Source of the DNA: Calamus simplicifolius
Taxonomy: Eukaryota; Streptophyta; Magnoliopsida; Arecales; Arecaceae
NCBI GenBank assembly: GCA_900491605.1
Contig: UESW01004354.1
Coordinates: 360,243-424,242, forward strand
Direction of reading: 5' to 3'
Length of the DNA stretch: 64,000 nt
Both the position numbers and the translations under genes were made by a program. Each line of letters starts with the position of its first letter. Within the stretch, counting starts at the first letter, position 1. Shown here piece by piece: positions 35,423 to 47,104 of this stretch. The notes beneath the pieces are model-generated. The model made no database searches. It had not been told where the DNA came from and was given only the letters and a program-made list of their open reading frames with translations.

Positions 35423-38368
35423 CTAAGGCTCGGCTTCATCTCTGGGAGCAACTTTGGCAACACTCGAAGTGGTCTGACCCGGCTGGTCTACTCCCCTAAT
35501 AGTTGGCAGGATGTCGACCTCCTCGAGGGATGGCCCCAATGCCATACCTCCGTCAATGATCGACTACGAGGCCTCATCCTTTCCGATTGTGGGTCATGAA
35601 ACCTCGGCTCCTTGGGTAAGCTCTGAGGGATTCTTGATCGGATCTGCTTCTAAAACAACCACAAAGTCAACATCGGGGGCATCTTCATCATCATCGCCAG
35701 CATTAACGGATAAGGGAGTCACCACCGAGGATTCGGCTGCCAATGATGAAAAACAATACCTCTTAGTCTCTAAGAATGAGAGATCGATGTCCGGATACTT
35801 TTGGATTACTCTTGTCCATACCTCATTTGCCCCGATTCGATATGCCTCCTTCAAGAACTGAAGTTGCGCTTCAGTAAACTCGCCTGAGCTTTTGTATTTC
35901 TCAATCGCCAAAGTGATCTGATTATCAACTTCGATGACCTGGCACTCAAGCTCGGAGCATTTCTTTTGGCTCAAGGCTAAATCCTCAGTCAGAGCTTTCA
36001 TTTTCTCTGTTGCATCGGCCTTAGTCTTTTTCAGCTGAAAAAACAAAATAACAAACAGAATGAATAGTCAAGTTGGCTTCAGTTAAAGGAAAGAAACATG
36101 CCAATGTGCAGGAGTGAAAAGAAAATGAACCTCTTTGACATGACAAGTGACTTCAGCTTTCTTGGCCCTCCTTCGAGACTTTTCTTTTTCTTCTTATACC
36201 TATTCATTTCCTTCCAAGAGTGCTCAAGATTCATCCGATCTTTGCTAGCATCGAGTTGTGTTTGGCATAATTCGGCCGTAAGGTTGGCGATTTGCCTCTG
36301 ATAAGACTCGAACCGAACCTTGAATCGTCATTTCTCCTCAGCTATCCTACCATTTAAGAAGTCAATCTCCTTTATGGCCTCAGCTCGGAACTTCAACAAC
36401 TTCGATCGAGCTTCATCAGCTGATTTTTGAGCCTCCTCAAGTTCGGTAGCCTCAGTTCGGAGTCTTGATACCTCTGATTGGGCTTCCTCGGCTGATCTTT
36501 GGGCTTCTTCAAGCTCAGCTCATATTCTTGTAAACTTAACTCGCTCCGAAGTGCCTCAGCTTTGTGCAGAATTTGTCTATGACACTCGTTGGTAGAGATT
36601 AAACGTCTATAAAGCACCCGCTGGAGGAGGATTGCCTATGACAGAGCAAAATATGTAAGCTTAAAGAGCCGTACAAAATATTCAAGAGGACAAGAAAAGG
36701 AAGAGTGTTCACTCGAAGGTAAGAAGTATTTATATCCCTCAAGATGTATTGGCTGGGAATTGGCACGTAGTCTTCCAAGTTTAAGGTTATTTCAAACCCT
36801 TCAACCATAAAAGTGACCTTCCGACGTTTGGTCTCCTCCTCTTGATAACAGGTACATTCTCTTTCGAACAAAGAAGGGAAAAAAAATTATCAATCCGGGA
36901 TTGTAATTTCTTAGTGGGACAGCCAGAAGAATGGATGAGAGGGCTGAGCCGGCCTATTCCCCCCTCATCATCATCTGTCGGTGTCCTTGAAGGTCTTGGT
37001 TCATCTATCCTCACTGAGGGAGACCCCTTTTCGCTTGATGGATCCCTCCTTTCTCCCTCTCCTCAGTGAGGATGATATTTCTCTACCGGTGGGTCAATGC
37101 GAAGTTTGCTTACTGCAGGAGCAGCTGCATCATCCTCAGAAAGCAATTCCTTGACTTTCGCTGACCCTCGGGGTCATCTTCTTTAGAGTAATACACATCG
37201 GCCATAGGGTAATAAAAACTCTGTCACTTGAAAATTATCGTCCACTGGTCTAGGTAGATGATCGGACCCTAGCCCTTCTTAAGCAACCACTTTTTCAACT
37301 CTGTTCCCTGGCATCTGCTCCTCGGACTCCAAGGTCATGATAGGGGCTAGGTTCGGCTCCTCCTCGATGCCTTTCCTTGAAGGACTTAAAAATTGGGACC
37401 TAACTACCTCCTGTGAATGGCTCGGCAGAGCCAATCTGAGCTTGAAAGGGGATGAAGGAAAAGGTTTTCGTTCAAGCTTAGCCCTCTTTCCTTTCGCGGG
37501 AGTCGACAAAACGGTGCGGGGTTGCTTCACACCCTTCCCTTTACTTGGACACCAAAGTTGATCTCAAGCATTTCTTTCATCTGAGCTCCAAGCTCAGACC
37601 TGATTATTGTAACACATGAGCCATTAGATGGTTAGCTACGTCCCGACAGACATATCAAAACATGAGAAAAGTGATGCAGAACTTACCTCGATGATCGATT
37701 CTGCTCAGCCCAGCGTTGTAAAGAACTTCATCAGAGAGGAGAGTACCGATTGGAAGTTCCTTACTATGGTAAAGAATGTTGAAGTCTTCCTTTTCTTGCT
37801 TTGACAATGTTGGAGGCTTGTTTGGCTCCATGGGGAAAGGCACCCATTGATGGGGGAAGTCTTATACGGCATCCCGTTCAACAAGAAAAAATTAAGATTT
37901 CCATCCTTTGATAGAGGTCGAAACTTTCAAAATCCTCTTAAAGTTCTTCCGTGGTCCGATGTAAAGCCAGACTGAGTCCTTAGAGGATGTGAGGCTGTAG
38001 CAGGCCCGGAACAGAGGAACTAGTGCTGTTGCTCCCATCAACGTGCACATGGAAATAAACCCGATGATATAACAACGCCAACTATTTGGCATAACCATGG
38101 TGGGACAAATGTCATAGTACTCCATTATATCTTTCATCAGGGGATGAAGAGGAAAATAGAGACCTGCTTTGAAGCTCTCCTCGTAGAAAAATGTTCCCGT
38201 TTCTAATTCGTCAGATACCCTCTACTTAGGACTAGGAACTCATAGTCGGATGTCACTTGTAAACCAGTAATCCCGATGAATTTTCTCCAGGTCCACCGGA
38301 GTTATCATTGAGGCGATGTTAGTTGGATGCTTTATGTCTCCAAAATTAACAAAAAAGGCACCAGCCAT
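35423..38368 (-). pseudogene. Antisense ORF of element B, PF04195-like, split or broken
   Basis: The probable start is at 38368 (MAGAFFVNFGDIKHPTNIAS), with VDLEKIHRDYW matching the start region of C's ORF. Then MEYYDICPTMVMPNSWRCYI to VWLYIGPRKNFKRIL and KGWKS (37892-38137) align with the C block LTPNSIRIICAFVILCHFEG to SKIRGWKPRFLF. FNILYHSKELPIG (about 37780) aligns with the next C block. Glu/Lys-rich coiled-coil pieces follow at 35594-36871, ending in AEP-stop at 35423. Several frames are used; introns as well as mutations are possible. Function unknown. Confidence 0.7.
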
Positions 38369-38751
38369 ACTACTCTCTGGTTGAAAATGTTTGATCTCTG
38401 AGAAGAAGATAAGAAGAAACATAACCGAGGATAGCGCCGCTCGACTCCTTTTAAACCGTCTCGATAGAGATGTGAGATATCTTCAATAAGAGTCCCCATG
38501 CATCGCAGGACCTTGGCCCGAATGCTATCAAGCCCCGAGCCTGCCATGTGACATTCCACCTACGGCCGGTAGCAAAGAACAAAGAGTTAATCCTCGTATG
38601 GCTCGAAGAAATGATGAAATAGCGGCATGACATTTATGAGGACAGCGTGACATGCCTCCGCTAGTTTGAATTTTCCAAATCGGATGAAGCCATCTGGAAC
38701 TCTATTCCCTATGCCCGAGCCTACGCTTTGGACTAGGGAGTGGGGGGCATG

Positions 38752-39673
38752 TGATGCGTGGTAAAATTATCATTACATCAATATCCGCACATATGGCAAA
38801 AAGGTTAGGATCATTTTCGATTTCTATCCGCCATATGTCATGTTTGGAAAAAGATAAATTGCTATGCCTCGGTAAGACCAGACTATTCTCATACCTCGAT
38901 AAGACCAGGCCATCTTCATACCTCGGCAGGACCGAGCTATTCTCATACCTCGGCAGGACCGAGCTATTCTTATACCTTGGCAGGACCGAGCTATTCTCAT
39001 ACCTTGCAGGACTGAGCCATTTCATACCTCAGCAGCACCAAGAAGAATCTTCCTGAAATGAGAATTAAGAGCCAAATATGACCCTTCGACCATGATCAAC
39101 AGAAATTTAAATCCCTGATTATTTGGCGGGATTCCAATTACATCAGCTTCAGCACCCCAAGAAGGAAATAAAGCCAAATATGGCCTATTTCCCATAAATA
39201 ACCAATAACCGAATCTTGAAGCACCAATCAGCTTTCTTGGCCATCGATCCTCATAACAAATAGGATTCAAATCCTACCAATTTCATAACTAACTTGATTC
39301 GAATCAGATTCAAATCATACCAATTTTTAACTTTTCAAGACACGCTTGAGAAATCATATAATAGCCCACAAATATTCTAGCAGCCTATAAATACCTTGGT
39401 CTAAGGCTTCCTTGGATACGCTCACTTGAAACCAAGAAAGCTAAAGCAGAGTTTTTAACTCTTGAGAGATCATTCTTGAGGGGCTCTTCTGCAAGAATCT
39501 TCTTCTCATATCTGTTTGCTATAAATTTTCACTTACTTGAACGTCAGAGGTCTTTCGCAAGGGCCATCCCTCTATATGAGGATTGTTTTGTAGGTTCATC
39601 TGAATAGAAAATTATAATTCGAATCTAAATGTAGACTGCATCCAAGTCGAAGGATGAGATTCAGCAGTAACAT
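38752..39673 (+). repeat. 3' LTR of element B
   Basis: Starts TGATGCGTGGTAAAATTATC after a purine-rich GGGAGTGGGGGGCAT, ends GCAGTAACA. It matches the solo LTR at 27691-28650 at both ends and in scattered internal blocks. TATAAATA is at 39386-39393. TATGT follows the 3' end, and no matching upstream duplication exists because the 5' end is lost. Confidence 0.85.
38860..39030. repeat. 27-bp tandem repeat inside the B LTR
   Basis: Five to six copies of a unit of about 27 bp, CATACCTCGGCAGGACCGAG plus CTATTCT. The core CTCGG-CAGGA-CCGAG is an interrupted palindrome also found in the internal arrays of B and, in mirrored form, A. Confidence 0.9.
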
Positions 39674-39946
39674 ATGTTTCCTTACAATAAAAAAAATAAA
39701 GAATTTAATCGGTTTTGAGGGAAATTTTTTTTTCAACAATATTTTTATGATGATCGTTACATGTTTGAATATAATTTTGTAAAATAATGACGGACGCTTC
39801 ACCACGGAGCATCGGAACTAGAAAAGGATACTGGATGCATGCAATTCAGTGTACGGGAGAGAATATGATGATGGCTCCTGATGTCTTATCCTTGGCCGCT
39901 ACATTCAACTAAAGGTAAAGTTCAGCAACTGGCAAGAGCTTTTATT

Positions 39947-39995
<49 letters not shown>

Positions 39996-40634
39996 TGTGG
40001 GTTTTGACCATTTATGTTATAAATTTAATCATCTAATTTATTTTGAATCTACATAGATTTTTAAATCATCTATTATTTCTATTTATTCATAAAATATATA
40101 AATTTAAAAATAAAAAAATAGATTTAACTAAATTTAACTTTTTTATATTAAAAAATATACTTAATTTTGTTATGTTTAAATTATTTTTTTATTTAGATTC
40201 AATCATGTCTATATTGTATGAGATGATCGAATTCATGATTAAAATATGTATTGCATTGTGTTTTCTAAATTGCTCATTACTTTTATCACTTGAAACATGA
40301 ATGAGAAGTTTATAATTACATTATTTTTTATATTTAAATATTTCAAAATAATAAATTATATTAAATTATTTAAAGCTAATTAAATTTAAAAACAATTATA
40401 CAAATATAACTAAGTTATGTGTATGTTGTGTTTGTTCGTGCATGCAAGCAGGGAGCAACGAAACATAAATGAAACCAAGCTTATCTTTATCAAATCAAGA
40501 AGGGCAAAAAAATAAAAAAAACACTCATTAAATTACCATCAAACATGAAATAGCTGGAGATCGTTGGCCACCACCCATCTGTAGTTGCCGAAGCGCCGGC
40601 TGATGGTTTTCCAACGTTGTATCAAAACCCAAAA
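39674..40634. other. AT-rich intergenic DNA between elements B and C
   Basis: No gene seen. It includes the (AT)n run at 39951-39992 and long A/T-rich stretches. Confidence 0.6.
39951..39992. repeat. (AT)n microsatellite, 21 units
   Basis: Uninterrupted AT dinucleotides, counted from the sequence. Confidence 0.95.
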
Positions 40635-40639
40635 GGTCC
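40635..40639. repeat. Target-site duplication of element C, left
   Basis: GGTCC immediately before the 5' LTR, identical to 52406-52410. Confidence 0.9.
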
Positions 40640-41513
40640 TGTGGCTAATATAGCCTCAAAGGTAATTTTGGTAGAATCAAAGCATAGATGCATCCCGGCA
40701 TCTTCAAGCCCGTCGAGTCAGCTTCGACTCTTCCTGATCGATCTTTCTCGGCTTCGGCGTCTTCAAGCCCACCAAGTCGACCCCGACCCTTCCTGGTCGG
40801 CCCTTCTCGGCCCCAGCATCTTCAAGCCCGCCGAGTTGGCCCCGAGCCGACACGTCTTAGTCGGCTAGCTCGGCCCCGGCCACTCTTGGCCGACCCAGAT
40901 AAGCTTCGGCTCCCCCGAGAGAGTCGAGACTTTCCGGCTTTCTCCAAACCCGCCCCAACGCGGCCCTGGTAGCTCGGGACGCTACCTCTCTGACCCGCGC
41001 CACCTGACAACGCCAGATCCAACTACCCGCTGGCCACGTTGCTGATGGGACTGGACCCAACTACCCAACAGCCCCACTGGCTAATGGGACGTAGCCCACC
41101 AACCACCACTTTCTCCCTTTTCGATAAGACAAGACCCACCAACCAACGCAAATTCACGCAACTCCCAAGAACTCCGCGGACATTCCCTTCTCACGGAATC
41201 CCACGTGATCGTGCCAGGGTCAACCCCTATAAAAAGGTGAACCCACTCAGTAAATAGGTATGCGCGATAATTCCCAAAAAATCACTATCTTGAAACCCAG
41301 AAAGAACTCTCTTCTTCTCTGGAACACTTTCATCTAAAAAGAGCTCATTCGAGCTCCTCTTCAGCTGTGACCTCAATTGCTAACTTGGACATCGGAGGGT
41401 CCCACCGGAGAATCCTCTCCGATCCTAGGACTTCTTTGCAGGTAACCTGATGAAGAGGAGCCTAGAGAATCCATCCGTTCCCGATGCGCAGGTTCAGTGA
41501 TTGGGCGTCATCA
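40640..41513 (+). repeat. 5' LTR of element C
   Basis: 874 bp, TG...CA ends (TGTGGCTAAT to GTCATCA). It has a clear TATA box (TATAAAAA, 41228-41235). It carries one extra copy of a 57-bp internal repeat (CTTCAAGCCC...CTCGGC type) relative to the 3' LTR, and lacks three bases near its start. Confidence 0.95.
41228..41235 (+). promoter_or_regulatory. TATA box of the element C LTR promoter
   Basis: TATAAAAA in CCCCTATAAAAAGGTGAACC. The same sequence is at 52118-52125 in the 3' LTR. Transcription would start about 30 bp downstream. Confidence 0.7.
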
Positions 41514-41516
41514 GAT

Positions 41517-41532
41517 TGGCGCACCAGGAAGG
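41517..41532 (+). other. Primer-binding site of element C
   Basis: TGGCGCACCAGGAAGG, three bases after the LTR end. Similar to element A's site. tRNA not assigned. Confidence 0.65.
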
Positions 41533-41628
41533 GGGTGCGTGGGTGTAAAACGCAGCAAGTATCCCAGGGCTTCCCTGTGCTACATCAGGCCAAACCTTAC
41601 CCCCCCCCGCTCTTATCTCTTTGGAATC

Positions 41629-43296
41629 ATGGTGGTGACACGAGCTCAGGACGCTTCCATCAGCTGTCCAGCGGGGCTTCCCCCGCCAGTCAGGAAACAA
41701 GAGGCCAACCCCCTGTTGCCGATCCTCCAGTCACCTGCCCTCCACCAAACGCGGTCGCCCAAACGGCGGAGCAGTTGGCGACCCTCTCCCAACAAGTCCA
41801 AACGCTCACTGCTATGGTCCACGGGCTCCAACAACAGCAGTCCATGGCCACCCAGCACCAAACAGCTCCCCCCGCCAGTCAGCAGTCGGCGAGGGGAGGT
41901 TCTCCAAGGCGAGATGCCGATCGGTGGGAGGCCGGCCGACGGGAAGCCGATCGGCGGGAGGCCGGTCATCGCCCAGCTTCCCCGAGGAAATCCCGCGCAA
42001 GCCCTCCAAGCGGCCGCGGTCTCCTGATCGTGGTCCCAGCAAAATCCCTTCGGGGCCGCATCATCATGAGGAGCCAAGGCGGAAGCCCCGACTTTCGTCT
42101 CCCTCTCTGTCTTCTTCATCTTCTTCTTCCTCCTCCGAGCCATCTCGGAGGGCCCCAATGATCAACCGACAGGCGGAGGAACGCCTGGAGGAGTACAACC
42201 AGTGGCTGGACGAGCTTGCCAGAAAAATCAACCATCAGCCGAAGGAAGAGTTCAACACCCATCCTCCTACACCCGCCGGATATTAGAGGAGCCTATTCCC
42301 TCCAGGTTTTGATTCCCTTAGGTGGACCCGTACGATGGTACGATAGATCCTCTCGACCATCTCGAGAGTTATAAAGCAATGATGCAGGTTCAAGGCGCTT
42401 CAGACGCCCTTCTCTGCAAGGCCTTTCCCGCTACTCTACGGAAGGCCGCTCGCGCGTGGCACTCGCGCTTACCCCCTCACAGCATCGACTCCTTCCGAGA
42501 GTTGGAGAAGGCTTTTCTGGCACATTTTGCCGCATGCCGACGAATTCCAAGGGTAGCGGACAGCCTCTTCTCCGTACGTCAGAAGGAGGGAGAGTCGCTG
42601 CGGGACTTCGTGTCCCGGTTCAAAGCTGCCGCCCTCGAGGTCTACCATCTCGATGACGCGGTAGCGACGCTGGCGCTGAAGCGAGGGCTCCTCCCGTCTT
42701 GCTTCACCTTTTCTTTGGATAAGAAGCCCCCAGGCTCTTATTCCGACCTCCTCCTCCGGGCTCAAAAGTATATCCGTGCGGATGAAGCCGACTTCACCCG
42801 CCGAGAATCTTCAAGGAGCTCCAGCCACAAGCCTGCTCGCCCTGAACCAAGCGGACCTCCCCGACACCGGCGAGCTGACCCGCCTCGCCGACCCGACAAC
42901 AGGCGTAGAAGCCCTGTCCCCGACGAGAGCAAGCTCACACCTCTCCTTGCCCCTCGATCTCACATTCTGATGGAGATCGAAGGCGAGCCTTACCTCCAGC
43001 GCCCTCCTCCCATGAAGAAAGGTCCTCCCCGCGACAAAAGCCGCTACTGCCGATTCCACCGGGACTATGGCCATGACACTGACAGCTGCTACAGCTTGAA
43101 GCGGGCCATCGAGGAGCTCATTCAGCGGGCTACCTCGGCAAATATGTTCAGAAGGCAGCAGCCGCTGCCGACCCTCATGGGGCCTCCGCCTGTTCAGGCC
43201 CCGGTCGACAATGCCCCCACGGAGCGGACGGTCGGAATGGTGTCCTGGGGATCAACCTCCGCATCTAAGCGGCCGAGGGGAGGAGGCACCGAGTAA
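41629..43296 (+). pseudogene. gag of element C
   Basis: The start MVVTRAQDASIS at 41629 is typical of these gags. The first part is Gln/Pro/Arg-rich and changes frame between about 42000 and 42290. From 42322 a long open frame carries the Retrotrans_gag domain: YDGTIDPLDHLESYKAMMQ, AFPATLRKAARAWHSRLPP, FAACRRIPRVADSLFSVRQ and ESLRDFVSRFKAAALEVY. Near the end is a Cys-His knuckle-like motif, YCRFHRDYGHDTDSCYSLK. This domain forms the capsid. The frame ends at 43296, and the protease is in another frame, so a shift lies near 43290. Because of the breaks I call it a pseudogene. Confidence 0.85.
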
Positions 43297-43728
43297 TGTA
43301 ATTCCTGGGGGGGATCTGCTGTCATAGATAATGTAAACAATGAAGGCGTCGTCGTCTCTATGACGATCGCCAAGCACCCTGTAAAGAGGATATTAGTTGA
43401 TAGTGGCAGCTCAGCTGACATCCTTACCTACGACGCTTTTGTTCGGATGGGATTATCTTTGGACTCCCTTCAGCCTGTGGCGACCCCTTTGGTCGGTTTT
43501 ACTGGAGGCTCCGTGAGGGTTGAAGGCGAAATACCTTTGCCTGTGACAGCCGGAACGCCGCCATGTCAAAGCACAGTGATTATGAAATTCCTGGTTGTGA
43601 GGGTTCCCTTGGCGTATAACGCCATTCTGGGGCATCCAGGTTTGAACCTTTTGGATGCAGTTATTTCCACCCGGCGTCTGTTAGTGCAGTTCCCCACTAG
43701 GCGGAGGAGTCGGGGAGATGCGCGGTGA
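43297..43728 (+). pseudogene. Retroviral-type aspartic protease region of element C
   Basis: VDSGSSADILTYDAF at about 43396 contains the DSG active site. A later ILGHPGLNLLDAVIS gives the second conserved block (ILG). The frame from 43360 is open to 43728. Normally this is part of the pol polyprotein and cuts Gag and Pol. Here it is separated from gag and RT by frame changes. Confidence 0.85.
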
Positions 43729-46700
43729 GGTCAGCCCAGTCCTGCCCTGTTATCACGCGGCATCAAGTCCTCTGGAAGCTGAACCAACCTTTGAAGCATC
43801 CGACCCCAGAGACTCTAACAAGGGAGGAGAGCCAGCTGAACATCTTTTGACCTTCCCTCTTGGAGATGACCCGGCAAGAACCGTCCGTGTCGGCGGACTC
43901 CTTCCTCCAGAGGACCGGGAGCATCTCTTAGCCTTTTTGCGGGCTAATTCAGACGTCTTCGCCTGGTCAGCGTCTGATATGCCCGGCATCCCTCCGGAAG
44001 TGATCACCCACAAGCTCAACATTGACCCGCGACACCGTCCAATCGCCAGAAGAAGAGAAGCTTTGCTCCTGATCGACAAAAGGCTATTGACGAGGAAGTC
44101 AACAAGCTACTCAGTGCCGGCCACATCCGGGAGGCACACTACCCAGTTGGTTGGCCAATGTGGTCATGGTGCGTAAGGCAAATGGGAGCTGGAGGATTTG
44201 CATAGACTTCACCGACCTCAACAAGGCGTGTCCAAAAGACAGCTTTCCCCTGCCAAGGATTGATCAGCTGGTAGATTCCACCTCCGGGCACGAACTCCTC
44301 AGCTTCATGGATGCCTTCTCAGGATACAATCAGATAAGGATGGACCCCAGCGACGAAGAGCACACCTCCTTCGTGACGGAAAAGGGCATTTATTGCTACA
44401 AAGTGATGCCTTTTGGCCTCAAGAACGGGGGCAACTTACCAAAGGTTGATGAACAGAGTGTTCCAGGACCAGCTAGGCCGGAATATGGAAGTCTATGTAG
44501 ACGACATGCTGACAAAGAGCACCCGCGTTCTGATCACGTCTCCGATTTAGAGGAGACCTTCAACAACCTCCGTCGTTTCCAAGTTAAGCTGAACCCCAAG
44601 AAATGTGCTTTTGGGGTCACGGCAGGCAAGTTCCTGGGCTTCATAGTGACCCAGCGGGGGATCGAGGCGAACCCAGAGAAGATCAGCGCCATACTTGACA
44701 TGAGGCCACCGTCCAGCAAGAAGGAAGTGCAGCGATTAACTGGGAGGATAGCGGCTCTAAGTCGTTTCCTCTCCAAATCGGCCGAGAGATGCTTGCCCTT
44801 CTTCAAGGCCTTGCGGAAGATGAATAGCTTCGAGTGGACTGACGATTGCCAGAGGGCCTTCGACGGGTTGAAGGCGTTCCTGTCCTCTCCTCCGCTCCTA
44901 TCCAAGCCAAGAGACGGAGAAAGTCTTTTTCTCTACTTAGCTGCTTCTTCGGAAGCCGTTAGTTCAGTTTTGGTGCGTCTCGACACTGATGGAACCCAAA
45001 GGCCTGTCTACTATGTGAGTAAGGTCCTCCATGACGCAGAAGTCAGGTACTCCAAAGTGAAAAAGGTCATCTTCGCCCTGATAGTCTCCGCTCGGTCTCC
45101 GCCGTATTTTCAAGCCCATCCTATTGTGGTGCTCACGGATCAACCCCTGCGAGCCATCCTGGCTCGTCCGGATACCTCAGGCCGACTCGCCAAGTGGGCC
45201 ATCAAGCTGGGAGAATTCGACCTCTCCTTTCCAGGCTCGACCGGCTCTGAAGTCCAAGTTCTGGCTGACTTCCTAGTTGAATGCACTGGGCAGAGGAGAT
45301 GGCTGAAGAGGTTGCCAAGGAACAGTGCGAGCCAGAGCCAGGCGAAGATGGGGAAACTTGGATCCTTCATGTGGATGGCGCATCGAACTCTCAAGGAAGC
45401 GGCGCCGGCCTCATTCTTGCCGGACCAGGCGAAGAGGAACAGAATGCGCCCTGCGGTTTCTATTCGAAGCCACCAACAATCAAGCTGAGTACGAGGCCCT
45501 GCTGGCCGGGTTAAGGCTAGCCCAGGAGTTTGGAATAAAGCATCTCAGAGCTTTCACGGACTCGCAACTCATCTCTGGGCAAATCAATGGGGAATACGAG
45601 GCGCGTGACCCCGCTATGACTCAGTACTTGGGCAAGGTTCGGCTCCTGACCTCCTCGCTAGCTTACTTCAATATCAGTTACATTCCACGAAGTGAAAATG
45701 CCAAGGCCGACATCCTCTCTCGTCTGGCCACCTCTGCCGCGGCATGGCAAGGGATGCTTACATTGAATATTTGGAAAGACCCAGTATAGAGGATAGCGAG
45801 GAAATCCTCCGCTCACCCAAGAGCCCACATGGATGGATGCCTACGTTCGTTATCTCACTGACGGCACACTCCCTGATGACCGCAACGAAGCCAGGTTGCT
45901 CAAGTGGAAAGCCTCCAAATTCATCCTCCTCGACGGGCGTCTATACAGAAGGTCATTCTCCTATCCCCTGCTCAATGCGTAGGGCCCGCCGACGCCGACT
46001 ACATCCTCAGAGAAATCCACGAGGGCATCTGTGGAAACCATCTGGGGGGCAGATCCTTAGCCCAAAAGGCCCTCCGTCAGGGATATTTTTGGCTCACTAT
46101 GAGGGAGGATGCGCTAAATTAGTTCAGAAATGCGATGGTTGCCAGCGCCATGCACACATCCAACATCAACCATCTACCCCGATGAACCCGCTCTCGGCTC
46201 CATGGAATGGACATTCTCGGGCCATTCCCCCCAGCTTCTGGGCAACGGAGTTCTTGCTAGTCGCCATTGATTACTTCACCAAATGGGTCGAGGTCGAGGC
46301 GTTAGCCAAGATCACTGAAGGCAAAGTCAAAGCTTTCTTTTGGAAGTCAATCATATGCCGCTTTGGCCTGCCTCACACCCTTGTCACGGACAACGGCCGC
46401 CAATTCAACAACGAAGCATTCAAAGTCTTCTGCGACGAGCTAGGCATTCATCACCGATTCACTTCCGTTGGCCACCCCCAAACCAACGGGGAGGCGGAGG
46501 TTATGAACCGCACCATCCTTAGAGGACTCAGAACCAGGTTGGACGGGTCCAAAGGTCGTTGGGTGGAGGAGCTCCCCAGTGTGATATGGGCCTATCACAC
46601 GACCCCCAGAGCCCCGATGGGTGAGACTCCTTTCAGTCTCGCCTTCGGATCCGAGGCCGTCATTCCTGTCGAGATTGGACTACCCAGTCCACGCGTGGAG

Positions 46701-47041
46701 TCCTTCAGTGAAGAAAACAACTCCGCCCTGATTCGGGCTAATTTGGACTTCATCGACGAGGCGCATGATCGGCAAGGCTACGCATGGCGACTTTCCGTCA
46801 GCGAGCGGCCAGGTACTACAATGCTCGAGTTTGCCCTAAGGTTTTTCGCCGCGGAGATTTGGTTTTGAGAAAAGCTGAGGTTTCAAAGCCTACTGAGGGG
46901 GGCAAACTATCCCCCAACTGGGAAGGCCCTTATCGCATCGCCGAGGTACTCCACCGGGGGGCATACAAATTAGAGCAGCTTGATGGACAACCCATTCCAC
47001 GCACCTGGAATGCGGATAACCTTCGTCAATATTATCAATAA
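43729..47041 (+). pseudogene. pol of element C: RT, RNase H, integrase, with frame breaks
   Basis: RT: ANSDVFAWSASDMPGIPPEV near 43950, WRICIDFTDLNKACPKDSF and MDAFSGYNQIRMDP in the frame from 44151. The YVDD motif (about 44492) is out of that frame. RNase H: LHVDGASNSQGSGAGLI at about 45367 and TNNQAEYEALLAGL, TDSQLISGQ in a second frame. Integrase: zinc region with EIHEGICGNHLGG and YFWLTMREDA (to 46122), then core AIDYFTKWVEVEA, TDNGRQFNNEAF and TNGEAEVMN with the three acidic residues. The tail GDLVLRKAEVSKPTEGGKLS ends in YYQ and TAA at 47039-47041. At least five frame breaks are visible. Confidence 0.9.
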
Positions 47042-47104
47042 TGTATTCCCCTAGGGCGTGAGCAATAAAGGGAGGTCCCTTCTGACATTACGGCCTACTC
47101 CCCA

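Larger units (their letters stand above)
32471..39673 (+). mobile_element. Ty3/gypsy LTR retrotransposon B, 3' half
   Basis: It contains only the integrase C-terminal tail, a tandem array, the antisense ORF and the 3' LTR. The 5' LTR, gag, protease, RT and most of the integrase are absent: the left border is a direct junction with a CACTA element. Its layout is the same as elements A and C, so Tat lineage is inferred. Coding GC content is lower than in A and C, so it is a distinct family. Confidence 0.8.

Noticed and set aside
27691..39673. A single full-length element B with 27691-28650 as its 5' LTR
   Set aside because: The two LTRs are too diverged, TSDs do not match across (CAAAC versus TATGT), and CAAAC/TAAAC fit the left LTR alone. 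Kept only as an alternative.
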